From Ardenticatenales bacterium (lineage in GTDB: Bacteria; Chloroflexota; Anaerolineae; Ardenticatenales; Ardenticatenaceae): a DNA stretch of 64,000 nt. The notes beneath the pieces were generated by a model that searched no databases, was not told where the DNA came from, and saw only the letters and a list, made by a program, of their open reading frames with translations. Position numbers and translations under genes: made by a program. Each line of letters begins with the position of its first letter. The first letter of the stretch is position 1. The stretch spans positions 310,001 through 374,000 of the forward strand of contig JACKAZ010000003.1 of the NCBI GenBank assembly GCA_020634795.1. The letters run 5' to 3'. Of the stretch, positions 41,780-51,346 are shown piece by piece.

Positions 41780-44577
41780 TGGGCGCTTCTGATGGCTACG
41801 TTGTTGGTACAACGAAAGTCGTTGATCATGGGCCGAACAGTGATCGTTGGAACTTGGTCATCGTGGGGGACGGCTACCGGCTCTCCGAACTGAACCAGTA
41901 TCACACCGATGTCCAGAGCTTCTTGACGACATTCCGCACCACCGCTCCCTTCAACGAGCTGTTTTGCGGCATCAATGTCCACCGAGTGGACGTGGTCTCG
42001 AACGAAAGCGGGGCCGACATCCCCGCATGTGCGGGCGGAACACCCGTTGCGGTGAATAGCTATTTCGACGCAACCTTTTGTTCCAACTTCGCGGGGTCGC
42101 CGATGGAGCGTTTGCTGACCATCGACTCCGGCTTGGCCACCACCGTGGCGACGACCCAAGTTCCCGAGCGCCATCAGGTGCTCTGCATCGTCAACTCCAG
42201 TAAATATGGTGGGGCGGGGGGCGCTGTGGCGACCTGTTCTACCCACGGTTCGGCGGCCCAGATTGCCATTCACGAGATCGGCCATAGCGCCTTTGGCTTG
42301 GCCGACGAGTATGGGGGGAATGGAAGCGGAACCCCGGCGGGTGAACCGTCGGAGCCGAATGTCACCCGCAACACCAACCGCAACACCAATAAATGGCGTA
42401 CGTTGATTGCGCCAACTACCCCCATGCCGTCCGCCTGCGACGGCAGTTGCGCTTCGTCTACCTGTGTGGCCCCGGCCAGTGCGCCCGCCGCAGGCGCGGT
42501 CGGCACCTACGAGGGTGGTATTTACGCGAACTGCAACACTTACCGCCCGCTGCCTGATTGCTACATGCGGACGCTCGGGACCCCCTTCTGCCCGGTCTGC
42601 GCGGGCGTGATTCGCCAGACGTTGCAACCCTTCTTGCCGACCGAAACTATCAACCTGCTCACGCCCAGCATCAACTTTTTCAACGTGCCTGCGGGGATGG
42701 GCGGCATCGGGGTCACGACTCAACGCGCCATCGTCTGGGAAGTGCGCACCTGCCGCCAACTGACCTTCCAAATCATCAACGGCCCGAGCGGGGGCTTTGG
42801 CGTGCCCGCTGGCACCTCGGTTTCGGTAACGGCGGATCCCACCGTGCCGTTGGCGAAGGCACGGCTCTGGCTCTCGTACACATCGACCAACCCGGGTGAC
42901 CTCGCGAATGGCCAAGTTACGGTGCGCTGCAATCAAACGGGCCAAACGTGGCTGATCAACATCAGTGCCAATACGATCGCCCGCCCACGCGCCGCCGTCG
43001 CGCTCGTGCTCGACCGATCGGGCAGCATGAACGAAGATGCGGGGGATGCGGTCTCGAAGGTGCAGAAGCTACGGGAAGCGGCCAACACCTTCATCAGCCT
43101 CATGCCACCGAACGATGGGATTGGCATCGTGCGTTTCAACGACACGGCCCAACGGCTGATGGAAATCCAAGAGGCGGGCGTGGCACCCAGCGGGCCGGGG
43201 CGCACGACCGCACTCAACCACATCATGGGGGCCGACTTGAACCCGGGCGGCAACACCTCGATTGGCGATGGTGTGGTGAAGGGCAAGCAGATGCTGGACG
43301 ATGGCCAAGCCAGCGCCGCCACGCCCTACGATGTAACGGCGGAGGTCGTGCTGACCGATGGCATGTGGAACCAGCCGCCCTCGCTCAACGATGTCGGGGG
43401 AAGCCTTACGGCGACGAGCTATGCGGTTGGCTTGGGTTTGCCGTCGAACATCAGTGTAGGGGCGCTGACGTCGCTCTGCCAGGGGAACAACGGCTATCTG
43501 CTCGTGACCGGTGCGATCACACCCGACCAATCGATGCGCTTGAGCAAGTATTTCGTGCAGATCCTGGCAGGTGTCACCAACGCCCAAATCGCGGCGGACC
43601 CCGCAGGGATGCTGGATGGTCACGCTGAACATCGGATTCCCTTCTGGATCAATGAAGCCGATTACGGGATGGATGTGATCCTACTCTCGCCCTTCCCCTA
43701 TGGGATTGAGTTGCGTTTGGAGGCACCGGATGGCACGATCATCGACGCGGGCACGGGGGCGAACAGCCGCTTTGTACTGAGCAACTACGTCTCCTACTAC
43801 CGCTGTGCCTTGCCGGTCTTGCCAGCCAACGGGGATGGCAGCCATGCGGGTCTCTGGCACGCCCTGCTCCGCATCGGGACGCCGAACCCGGATCGTGGCT
43901 GGAGTTGGCGCGAGCATTATGCGCAGGCGCAGAGCACCCATCTGCAGCGACAACTGCCCTACGAGTTGGTGGTCCATAGCTACTCCAGCCTCACCTTTGA
44001 CGGGCGACTGACGCAGAAGAGCTTCGAGGTGGGCGCGACTGCCAAGCTGACCGCCATCGTCCACGAATATGATGTGCCGCGCACCCGCTACGTCGATAGT
44101 TGGGCGGAGGTGGTGCGTCCGGATGGCAGCCATGACACGATCCTGCTGACTCCGACAGCCGAGCACTTTGAAGCGGACTATTCGCTCCTGCAAAATGGTC
44201 TTTATCGCTTCCGCCTACGTGCGCGGGGGCAGACGACCGAAGGCACGCCTTTCGAGCGCGAGAAGACGTTGACGGCGGTGGCGGTGCCGGGCGGCGACCA
44301 GTGGTCACCCGATGAGCCGAAGATCGATCAGCTCTGCGAATGGTTGCGCTGCCTGCGGAAAAGTGGCGCGCTGGATGGGCCGTTGGCGGAACGCTTCAAG
44401 GCGATGGGTATCGACCTGCACACGTTGTTGGCGTGCATGGCAGACCGTTGTCGCCAACCAGGGTTGGCGCCGCGTGAGCCGCAGCGTCAGCACGATGCCA
44501 TCACATCGCTGAGCGCCGGGCAGATGAAGTCCCTCGTCAGATGGGTCGCGGCGGAATTGGACAAACGCCCCGACTGA
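41779..44577 (+). CDS. M64-type metallopeptidase fused to a von Willebrand A domain
   Basis: A 932-residue protein. Residues 1-290 match the IgA peptidase M64 domain: NLVIVGDGYRLSELNQY at the start and AIHEIGHSAFGLADEYGG with zinc ligands His165 and His169 and catalytic Glu166. A beta domain (about 295-400) precedes a VWA domain whose MIDAS motif is VLDRSGSMNED (Asp412) with DVTAEVVLTDG later. The C-terminal 300 residues carry beta-rich segments, including an APDGTI motif as in the small upstream protein, then a helical tail. No signal peptide is visible, although M64 peptidases are normally secreted. It overlaps the upstream gene by 1 nt. Confidence 0.78.
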   Translation: MGASDGYVVGTTKVVDHGPNSDRWNLVIVGDGYRLSELNQYHTDVQSFLTTFRTTAPFNELFCGINVHRVDVVSNESGADIPACAGGTPVAVNSYFDATFCSNFAGSPMERLLTIDSGLATTVATTQVPERHQVLCIVNSSKYGGAGGAVATCSTHGSAAQIAIHEIGHSAFGLADEYGGNGSGTPAGEPSEPNVTRNTNRNTNKWRTLIAPTTPMPSACDGSCASSTCVAPASAPAAGAVGTYEGGIYANCNTYRPLPDCYMRTLGTPFCPVCAGVIRQTLQPFLPTETINLLTPSINFFNVPAGMGGIGVTTQRAIVWEVRTCRQLTFQIINGPSGGFGVPAGTSVSVTADPTVPLAKARLWLSYTSTNPGDLANGQVTVRCNQTGQTWLINISANTIARPRAAVALVLDRSGSMNEDAGDAVSKVQKLREAANTFISLMPPNDGIGIVRFNDTAQRLMEIQEAGVAPSGPGRTTALNHIMGADLNPGGNTSIGDGVVKGKQMLDDGQASAATPYDVTAEVVLTDGMWNQPPSLNDVGGSLTATSYAVGLGLPSNISVGALTSLCQGNNGYLLVTGAITPDQSMRLSKYFVQILAGVTNAQIAADPAGMLDGHAEHRIPFWINEADYGMDVILLSPFPYGIELRLEAPDGTIIDAGTGANSRFVLSNYVSYYRCALPVLPANGDGSHAGLWHALLRIGTPNPDRGWSWREHYAQAQSTHLQRQLPYELVVHSYSSLTFDGRLTQKSFEVGATAKLTAIVHEYDVPRTRYVDSWAEVVRPDGSHDTILLTPTAEHFEADYSLLQNGLYRFRLRARGQTTEGTPFEREKTLTAVAVPGGDQWSPDEPKIDQLCEWLRCLRKSGALDGPLAERFKAMGIDLHTLLACMADRCRQPGLAPREPQRQHDAITSLSAGQMKSLVRWVAAELDKRPD

Positions 44578-44840
44578 CCGTCGACGTAGCGCGCCGCGTC
44601 CGCGTTCCTCGCTGGCAAAGGAAAACGCGGGCGCGGTGCGGCTGTTCAGGGCACCAATGAATTGCGGTTGGTTTGGCAACGCCCGAACACGCTACGCGCA
44701 ACACGTGATAGCCACACAACCTTCCCCTGCCTGACCATTTCACACCCCCGCATCAGATTTTTGCCCCTTCACCCTTCCTGACCTATCCTGTTTGACGATA
44801 AAGGGGCGCTATTCCCCCCAATCCAAGAAAGGAGCGGATG

Positions 44841-45956
44841 ATGGCCACGGTTCGAGTTCTCGTTGGTACCCAAAAGGGTGCGTTCATTCTGACGTCCGAT
44901 ACGTCGCGGCGGGCATGGACGGTCAGTGAACCGCTCTTCGGCGGCTGGGAGGTCTATCATGTCAAAGGTTCGCCACTCGACCCACAGCGGATTTATGCGG
45001 CGCAGTCGACCGGGTGGTTTGGTCAACTGATCCAGCGCTCCGACGATGGGGGCAAAAGCTGGAACACGGTCGGTAACGAATTCGCCTACTGCGGCGAAGT
45101 CGGCACCCACCAATGGTACGACGGCAGCCAGCACCCGTGGGAATTCAACCGCGTCTGGCATCTGGAACCCGACCTGCACGATGCCGAGACTGTCTACGCG
45201 GGGGTTGAAGATGCGGCCCTCTTCCGCTCGGTGGATGGCGGGCAGAGTTGGCAGGAACTGCCCGCGCTGCGGGCGGCCCACGGCGAATTGTGGCAGCCCG
45301 GAGCCGGGGGCATGTGCCTCCACACCATTCTGCTCCACCCGACTGACCCGCAACGCATCATCGTCGCCATTTCGGCGGCGGGCGCTTTCCGCAGCGATGA
45401 TGGCGGAGAGAGTTGGCGGGGGATCAACCATGGCCTCGTTTCCAACTGGGAGCTACCCGATCCCCATGCCAATGTCGGCCATTGTGTCCACAACCTTGCC
45501 ATGAATCCCGCCCGCCCCGACTTGCTCTTCATGCAGAAGCATTGGGATGTGATGCGTAGCGACAACGGGGGCGACGACTGGCGCGAGATCAGCGGCAATC
45601 TGCCGAGCGATTTCGGCTTTCCGATCGCGGTGCACGCCCACGAGCCAGAAACGGTTTACGTGATTCCGATCAAGAGTGACTCGGAACACTTTCCCCCAGA
45701 GGGCAAGCTGCGCGTCTATCGGAGTCGCACAGGCGGAGGCGAATGGGAAGCATTGACCCACGGATTGCCGCAAGAACATTGCTACACCAACGTCCTGCGC
45801 GATGCGATGGCCGTCGACACGTTGGAGGAATGCGGTCTCTATTTTGGCACCACCAGCGGTCACCTCTACGCCTCTGCGGATGGCGGTGACCACTGGACGG
45901 TCATCGCGCAGCATCTGCCCAAGGTGCTCTCGGTCGAAGTGCAGGTCGTGCCATGA
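44841..45956 (+). CDS. BNR/Asp-box beta-propeller protein (sialidase-like)
   Basis: A 371-residue protein with repeated Asp-box motifs: SDDGGKSW, SVDGGQSW, SDDGGESW, SDNGGDDW and SADGGDHW. These are the turns of a six- or seven-bladed propeller as in sialidases and VPS10-like proteins. Glycosidase active-site residues are not evident and there is no signal peptide, so it may be a binding scaffold. The ATG at 44841 is favoured since AAAGGAG lies 6 bp upstream; an adjacent ATG at 44838 is too close. It overlaps the MoaD-like gene as ATGA. Confidence 0.8.
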   Translation: MATVRVLVGTQKGAFILTSDTSRRAWTVSEPLFGGWEVYHVKGSPLDPQRIYAAQSTGWFGQLIQRSDDGGKSWNTVGNEFAYCGEVGTHQWYDGSQHPWEFNRVWHLEPDLHDAETVYAGVEDAALFRSVDGGQSWQELPALRAAHGELWQPGAGGMCLHTILLHPTDPQRIIVAISAAGAFRSDDGGESWRGINHGLVSNWELPDPHANVGHCVHNLAMNPARPDLLFMQKHWDVMRSDNGGDDWREISGNLPSDFGFPIAVHAHEPETVYVIPIKSDSEHFPPEGKLRVYRSRTGGGEWEALTHGLPQEHCYTNVLRDAMAVDTLEECGLYFGTTSGHLYASADGGDHWTVIAQHLPKVLSVEVQVVP

Positions 45957-46249
45957 TTCGGGTGCGGTTGCCGATGCATCTGCGCAACTTGGCGGGCGTT
46001 GCGCGGGAGATTGAGTTGGAGGTTCCTGCACCTGTGACGATCAGCGCCGTGTTGGATCTGCTGGAACGGGACTATCCTGCGCTGCGCGGCACACTCCGTC
46101 GCTACGACACGGGCGAACGGCGCCCCTTTATCCGCTTCTTCGCCGGTGGAGAGGACATTTCCCACGACCCGACCGACCGACCGTTGCCAGCGGCGGTTGT
46201 TGATGCGAAGGAGCACCTACTGATTATTGGCGCAATGGCAGGGGGCTGA
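45953..46249 (+). CDS. MoaD/ThiS-family sulfur-carrier-like protein
   Basis: A 98-residue ubiquitin-like protein: IRVRLPMHLRNLAGVAREIELEV at the start, TISAVLDLLERDYPALRG in the helix, and the diagnostic C-terminal GAMAGG. Such proteins carry sulfur as a thiocarboxylate for molybdopterin, thiamin or cysteine synthesis after activation by an E1-like enzyme, none of which is adjacent. The length exceeds typical ThiS (66). It is coupled by ATGA to the propeller gene, which may be its partner. Confidence 0.85.
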   Translation: MIRVRLPMHLRNLAGVAREIELEVPAPVTISAVLDLLERDYPALRGTLRRYDTGERRPFIRFFAGGEDISHDPTDRPLPAAVVDAKEHLLIIGAMAGG

Positions 46250-46254
46250 GTGCT

Positions 46255-48012
46255 ATGCGATTGAGTGGATTGTTTGGACAGACGCGACGGGAAAATCGCG
46301 CCGATCTGGATGCGGCCAGCCACCGCTTGCTGGAGCGGGCTGCCTTTGTTCGCCAGCTCGGTACCGGCATCTATAGCACGCTCCACTTGGGCCGACGGAG
46401 CGTGGAGAAGATCGAGGCGATCCTGCGTGAGGAGATGAATCGTATCGGCGGCCAAGAGCTGTCGATGCCGGTCGTCCATCCCGTCGATCTCTGGCAGGAG
46501 AGTGGGCGCTGGTACCAGATCGGCGCGGAAATGGGCCGTTTCACGGATCGCAACGGGCGTGAGATGGTGCTGGCGATGACCCACGAAGAGGTCGTGGCCG
46601 ATCTGGTGCGGGGCGAGATTCACTCCTACAAACAGCTACCCCGTCTGATCTACCACCTCCAGACGAAGTGGCGCGACGATCCCCGTCCGCGTGCGGGGCT
46701 GATCCGTGTACGCGAATTCACGATGAAGGACAGCTACAGCCTCGACGCGGATTGGGAGGGCCTCGACGCGCAGTATCGCGCCCACTACCAAGCCTATTTC
46801 GACATTTACCATCGCTGCGGCCTGCCCGTGGTCGCGGTGGCCGCCGATGTGGGGATGATGGGTGGCCAACTGGCCCACGAATTCATGTACCTTTCGCCGA
46901 TCGGCGAGGATACGCTGGTGATTTGTGACGGCTGCGGCTATACCGCCAACCGTCAGGTGGCTCAATTTCGCAAAATGGCGGCGCCGACCGAGCCGCTGGC
47001 CGAGATGGAGAGAGTGGCTACCCCCGACGCGAGTACGATCGAGGCGTTGGCGACCTTCCTTGACATTCCCGCGTCGAAAACCGCGAAGGCGCTCTTTGTG
47101 GTCGCCACGCGGAGCGACGGGGAGAGGGAAATCGACGAGCTGATCTTTGCGGTTATACGGGGCGATATGGCGGTGAACGATACCAAGCTGGTCAATGCAC
47201 TGCACGCCAAGCAGCTTCGCCCCGCACGTGCCGAGGAAATCGCGGCGGTCGGCGCGGTGGCGGGCTATGCCTCGCCGGTGGGGTTGAGCGAGGTTCGAAT
47301 TGTCGTCGATGAGAGTATCCCCGCGTCGCCGAACTTGGTGGCGGGCGCCAACCAGGAAGGCTATCATCTGCGGAACGTCAACTACGGGCGCGACTACGAG
47401 GCCGAGATCGTTACGGATATCGCTGCCGCGAACGAGGGCGACCCATGTGTCGCCTGTGGCGCACCGTTACGCACCGTACGCGGGGTGGAGGTCGGCAACA
47501 TCTTCAAGCTCGGTACGCGCTATTCCGAAGCGCTCGGCTGCACCTTCTTGGACCCCAACGGCAAGGCGCAGCCGGTGATCATGGGCTCCTACGGGATCGG
47601 CGTGGGCCGATTGTTGGCCTGCGTGGTCGAAGAATATCATGACCAACGGGGCATCGTCTGGCCGATATCGGTGGCCCCTTACACCGTGCATCTGGTGGCG
47701 CTACGTGGCGGCGACGAGGCGGCGGACGCCCTCTATGGCCAGTTGGGCGACGTGGGGATCGAGACGCTCTACGATGATCGCAACGAGAGTCCGGGGGTGA
47801 AATTCAGCGATGCGGACTTGATCGGCATTCCGATCCGGCTGACCGTGAGCAAACGCTCGTTGGCTGCGGGGGGGGCGGAGCTGAAGCTGCGCCGTGCGGA
47901 CGAGAGTGAGGTGGTTCCGCTTGATGCGGTCGTGGCACGCACAACCGCCTTCATCGCCCAGCTACAGCGTGAAATCGATGCCACCGTTGTGGAGGTTCCC
48001 TATCATGAATGA
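46255..48012 (+). CDS. proS: Prolyl-tRNA synthetase, bacterial type
   Basis: A 585-residue class II synthetase. Motif 1 lies near MPVVHPVDLW, motif 2 is RPRAGLIRVREFTMKDSYS and motif 3 is GSYGIGVGRLLACV. A YbaK-like editing insertion (about 230-385, with TAKALFV and DMAVNDTKLVNAL) marks the bacterial form. The C-terminal anticodon domain starts near VAPYTVHLVALRG. It charges tRNA-Pro and removes misacylated Ala. It is preceded by the MoaD-like gene with a 5-bp gap and overlaps the DUF1971 gene by 8 nt. Confidence 0.95.
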   Translation: MRLSGLFGQTRRENRADLDAASHRLLERAAFVRQLGTGIYSTLHLGRRSVEKIEAILREEMNRIGGQELSMPVVHPVDLWQESGRWYQIGAEMGRFTDRNGREMVLAMTHEEVVADLVRGEIHSYKQLPRLIYHLQTKWRDDPRPRAGLIRVREFTMKDSYSLDADWEGLDAQYRAHYQAYFDIYHRCGLPVVAVAADVGMMGGQLAHEFMYLSPIGEDTLVICDGCGYTANRQVAQFRKMAAPTEPLAEMERVATPDASTIEALATFLDIPASKTAKALFVVATRSDGEREIDELIFAVIRGDMAVNDTKLVNALHAKQLRPARAEEIAAVGAVAGYASPVGLSEVRIVVDESIPASPNLVAGANQEGYHLRNVNYGRDYEAEIVTDIAAANEGDPCVACGAPLRTVRGVEVGNIFKLGTRYSEALGCTFLDPNGKAQPVIMGSYGIGVGRLLACVVEEYHDQRGIVWPISVAPYTVHLVALRGGDEAADALYGQLGDVGIETLYDDRNESPGVKFSDADLIGIPIRLTVSKRSLAAGGAELKLRRADESEVVPLDAVVARTTAFIAQLQREIDATVVEVPYHE

Positions 48013-48295
48013 GCCAGAGATGCCGACCCTGCCCGACGGGGTGCGTCCCTTTCATCGCACCCCCGATTTCAGTGCGGAGACGATGCCGGAGGCACTCGGC
48101 CAGCGCCACCAGACGAAGGCGGATGTCTGGGGCACGTTGGTGGTGCGGCGTGGCACCGTCGACTACCACGTTCTGGGCGATGCGCCTGCCACGCATCATC
48201 TCGATGTGGAGCGGACGGGGATCATCGCCCCCGCGACACCGCACAAGGTCTCGCCCAGCGCCGACGCCCTGTTCTACGTCGAATTTTACCGCTGA
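48005..48295 (+). CDS. DUF1971/TehB-YeaR-like cupin protein
   Basis: A 96-residue protein with the DUF1971 pattern: LPDGVRPFHRTPDFSAETMPEALGQRHQTKADVWGTL and a later YHVLGDAP. The family includes E. coli YeaR and the C-terminal region of some TehB tellurite-resistance proteins, and folds as a small cupin. Its role may be stress or tellurite response, but this is not proven. The ATG at 48005 overlaps the proS end by 8 nt. A longer in-frame ORF from 47894 starts inside proS and is not used. Confidence 0.8.
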   Translation: MNEPEMPTLPDGVRPFHRTPDFSAETMPEALGQRHQTKADVWGTLVVRRGTVDYHVLGDAPATHHLDVERTGIIAPATPHKVSPSADALFYVEFYR

Positions 48296-48411
48296 CCGAC
48301 GATGATTATCCGCGTTGCCACATCGGACGAAGCGGTGCCAAGCGGCGTGTGCGCCATGCCATCGCCCCTGACCTCGCCGAGCGATCCGATCATCAGCAGA
48401 TAGGTTTCACC

Positions 48412-49401
48412 ATGATACGAGCCATTGCGCGGAACGGTGAGGGGGAAATCGTTCATAGTGTTTCCCTCGACGATCTTCAGCACGCGATCGATAATACTGA
48501 GGGGCTGCTTTGGCTTGATCTGCACGATGAGGCCCGGGCAGAGATCGTGCCTCTGCTGCGTGAAAGCTTTTGTTTCCATCCGCTCGCTATCGAGGATGCG
48601 CTGGATGCGGTGCATGTGCCCAAGATCGATGACTGGGGCGATTACATCTATCTGGTGCTGGGCGCGGTCAACCCGCATGATGGACGGATGAGCGCGGATG
48701 ATGACGTGGTGGAGCTGGACATCTTCTTGGGGCAGAATTTCCTCGTCACCCTCAGCCAAGCGCCGATTGATGCGCTAGAACGGGTTTGGACGCTCTGTGA
48801 GCGGGACGCACGCAAGATGAATCGCGACAGTAGCTATCTGCTCTATCTGCTGATGGACGAGATCGCGACCGATTACATCGCCGTCGCCGAAGAAATCGAC
48901 GACGTGATTGACCGTATTGAGGCCAACCTCTTTGCACGCGTCGGCAACGAATTGCTCAACGACATCTTTGGGCTGAAGCGCCATTTGCTCCAACTCCGTC
49001 GGACGGTGGGACAGCAGCGGGAGATTGCCAATAAGCTGGCGCGTGGCGACTTTCCGACTGTGCCAGAAAGCTCCAAAATCTATTTCCGCGATGTCTACGA
49101 CCACTTCGTGCGCCTCTATGATCTGATCGAAAGTCTGCGTGACCTGCTCTCCAGTGCGCTGGATACCTATTTGTCGGTGGTGAACAATCGCATGAATGAC
49201 ACGATGAAGACGTTGACGGTCATCACCACGCTCTTCATGCCCCTCTCATTTCTGACCGGCTTCTTCGGGATGAACTTTTTCCAGCCGGTCGCCAATTTCA
49301 GCGCTTGGACGGATCGCACGGCTTTCATGATCGTGATGGCCATCATGATCGGCTTGCCCATTGCGATGTATATGATTATGCGCCGCTACCTGAAGTTGTG
49401 A
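48412..49401 (+). CDS. CorA-family magnesium transporter
   Basis: A 329-residue CorA-type channel. A soluble N-terminal alpha/beta domain, a long helix from about 160 (VAEEIDDVIDRIEANLF), and two C-terminal membrane helices with the GMN selectivity motif as FGMNFFQPVANF match the family. It forms pentamers and admits Mg2+ or Co2+. The ATG at 48412 is chosen because it puts MIRAIARNGEG at the start; a frame from 48349 adds 21 residues without support. The hydrolase gene follows after 17 bp. Confidence 0.9.
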   Translation: MIRAIARNGEGEIVHSVSLDDLQHAIDNTEGLLWLDLHDEARAEIVPLLRESFCFHPLAIEDALDAVHVPKIDDWGDYIYLVLGAVNPHDGRMSADDDVVELDIFLGQNFLVTLSQAPIDALERVWTLCERDARKMNRDSSYLLYLLMDEIATDYIAVAEEIDDVIDRIEANLFARVGNELLNDIFGLKRHLLQLRRTVGQQREIANKLARGDFPTVPESSKIYFRDVYDHFVRLYDLIESLRDLLSSALDTYLSVVNNRMNDTMKTLTVITTLFMPLSFLTGFFGMNFFQPVANFSAWTDRTAFMIVMAIMIGLPIAMYMIMRRYLKL

Positions 49402-49418
49402 CGCTTCTGAGGAGAACC

Positions 49419-50234
49419 ATGCACCAGAACGGGTATATCGAGGTCCATGGTGGGCCGATCTACTACGAGGTTGCGGGCGACGGCACGCCCTTCGTCATGA
49501 TCCACGCGGGCGTGGCCGACAGCCGACAGTGGAACCACGAATTTACCGCCTTTGCCGACAGCTATCGGGTTGTTCGCTATGATCAGCGCGGCTTTGGCAA
49601 AAGCGTGCCGCATGACAGCGAGTACAGCCTTTATGGGGACTTTGTCGCCCTCGTCGAGACATTGCAGGTGGCGCGGCCGTTCGTTCTGATGGGCGGCTCG
49701 ATGGGCGGTGGTACAGCGCTCGACTACGCGCTCGATCATCCGCAAGATGTGAAGGCACTAATTTTGGTGGGGTCGGGGCCGAGTGGCTTGGCGCTGGATG
49801 TGCCCAGCTCGGAGAAATTCGTCGAGGTCGAAGCGGCCTTCAACGAGGGCGATCTGGATCGCGTCTGCGAATTAGAGATGCAGATCTGGTTTGACGGTCC
49901 GGGTCGTACAGCCGCAGATGTCGATCAGCAGATGCGCGCCCTCGCCTACGAGATGAACCGTCTCGCCCTTGAGTTAGAGGTGCGAGGCATCGGCAGACGG
50001 CTCCCCTCGCCCACCGCGCCTGCGGCGGGCCGGTTGGCGTCACTACAAGCCCCGCTGTTGGTGATCGTCGGCGAGCACGATCAGCCCTACATGCACGGCG
50101 CTGCCAACGTGATGGCGGCGGAAGTTCCGAAGGTGCGCGTGGCCCCCATCGCGGATGCGGGCCACCTGCCCAACATGGATCAGCCCGCCGAATTCCAGCG
50201 CATTGTCCGTGCATTTCTCAACGACGTGGCATAG
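49419..50234 (+). CDS. Alpha/beta hydrolase
   Basis: A 271-residue alpha/beta hydrolase. The nucleophile elbow is GGSMGGG (Ser94), DQRGFGKS follows the oxyanion-side strand, and the acid and His are in VGEHDQPYM and ADAGHLPNMDQP. A small lid lies between about 135 and 200. The substrate is unknown. GAGGAGAACC precedes the ATG at 49419; an in-frame start inside corA is not needed. It probably shares a transcript with corA. Confidence 0.88.
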   Translation: MHQNGYIEVHGGPIYYEVAGDGTPFVMIHAGVADSRQWNHEFTAFADSYRVVRYDQRGFGKSVPHDSEYSLYGDFVALVETLQVARPFVLMGGSMGGGTALDYALDHPQDVKALILVGSGPSGLALDVPSSEKFVEVEAAFNEGDLDRVCELEMQIWFDGPGRTAADVDQQMRALAYEMNRLALELEVRGIGRRLPSPTAPAAGRLASLQAPLLVIVGEHDQPYMHGAANVMAAEVPKVRVAPIADAGHLPNMDQPAEFQRIVRAFLNDVA

Positions 50235-50240
50235 CGGCTT

Positions 50241-50582
50241 TCATTCGTGCGGCTCCAACGCCTCGAACCATGCCTTATAGGGCGAATTGACGGCCATATG
50301 ACGGTTGTAGTCGGGTGCGCCATCCGCCCACCAGACAGGGCCACGTTCCCCCAGCGCGACCTTCGCCGCATGAACCCGCTGGCGGGCTGTAACTTCCGCT
50401 GCCTTGTCCGCGTGGCGCAAGGCCCGTCCCACCGCCGAACGGGCGCTCATCAACTCGTTGACGAGCTGCTGCCGCTCTTTCTCCGGCAGCGCGGGGTTAC
50501 TGCAACGCCAAAGCCGCCCGCGTACAACGAAATAGCGCCCATCCGGCGTGGTGGGGTAGCGGGCGGCTGCTTTGTCTGACAT
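50241..50582 (-). CDS. Conserved hypothetical protein of 113 residues
   Basis: A short charged protein: RYPTTPDGRYFVVRGRLWRC at the start, SNPALPEKERQQLVNELMSARSAV in a helix, then RGPVWWADGAPDYNRHMAVN. The mix of WRCSNP and GERGPVWWADGAPDYNR recurs in many bacterial proteins that I cannot name. There is no signal peptide or membrane helix. The ATG at 50582 leaves 56 bp to the divergent cupin gene, and the stop converges on the hydrolase gene. Confidence 0.7.
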   Translation of the reverse strand: MSDKAAARYPTTPDGRYFVVRGRLWRCSNPALPEKERQQLVNELMSARSAVGRALRHADKAAEVTARQRVHAAKVALGERGPVWWADGAPDYNRHMAVNSPYKAWFEALEPHE

Positions 50583-50638
50583 GGGTCTGGCTCGGGAATC
50601 GTCACTCGTGGGTAGGGTGCAATCTGAAAGGGAGAAGG

Positions 50639-51028
50639 ATGAGTAATCCGGTGGGTGCACCGTCGTCCAGCGATGCGCCTAAGAATAATAGCGCCACTGT
50701 CGCCTATGTCGATCTGGCGTCGCTGCTCGATACGTCCGGCATGGCCGATGGCGTAATTTGGAGCAGCGCACCGAGCCAATTGAACGTGAACCTGGTACAC
50801 CTTTCCCTCGGCGAGACGATCCCGCCACACATCAATGAGGAAGTGGACGTGCTGATCGTGGCGCTGGCGGGAGAAGGCACGCTGGCGATCAACGATGAGC
50901 CGTATACGCTGGATGCCGGTGTGGTGGCGCTGATTCCCCGTGGTGCCGAGCGGTGGATCCGCTGCGAAGACGGTCCGCTGGTTTATCTCACCGCCCACCG
51001 CGCGCGGAATGGGCTGATGCCGAGCTGA
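50639..51028 (+). CDS. Cupin-domain protein
   Basis: A 129-residue single-domain cupin. NLVHLSLGETIPPHINEEVDVLIVALAGEGTL gives the first cupin motif with its metal-binding His and Glu residues, and ALIPRGAERWIRCED the second. It is probably a small metal-binding enzyme or sensor with unknown substrate. GGGAGAAGG precedes the ATG at 50639. The gene is divergent from the 113-residue hypothetical gene. Confidence 0.82.
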   Translation: MSNPVGAPSSSDAPKNNSATVAYVDLASLLDTSGMADGVIWSSAPSQLNVNLVHLSLGETIPPHINEEVDVLIVALAGEGTLAINDEPYTLDAGVVALIPRGAERWIRCEDGPLVYLTAHRARNGLMPS

Positions 51029-51346
51029 GAACTGTAACGTCCAGCAAGAATTTATTCGGCCCATTCCAATGAGTGAGAGAGCGGAGCTATTTTCCTTGCC
51101 TTTATCATGGTCTATGTCGGGGCGGGCCTTGTGCCCGCCCTCCACAACTAGCCAATAGCTGTTTTCCTCTCACTTCGGCAAACGACGAGCATCTCCGCAT
51201 GTCAGAAGCAACTGCGCGATTTGTACGTGCCTCCTCCTTCACATTCTCTTCAAAAAAAGGCGCTATAGTGTGCGCCAGTGAGTGAGGCACAAGCGGCGCC
51301 CCTCTCGCGGTTATTTGGTGCCGATGCCACCCTTGAAGGAGTGACG
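51029..51346. other. Intergenic region with a perfect GC-rich hairpin
   Basis: About 320 bp without a gene. The hairpin at 51120-51140 is the only clear element; AAGGAG near 51335 serves the dioxygenase gene. Confidence 0.45.
51120..51140. repeat. Perfect 8-bp inverted repeat (REP-like)
   Basis: GGGCGGGC (51120-51127) pairs with GCCCGCCC (51133-51140) around CTTGT. It is not followed by T residues. Similar hairpins are common REP-like elements in many genomes. Confidence 0.5.
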
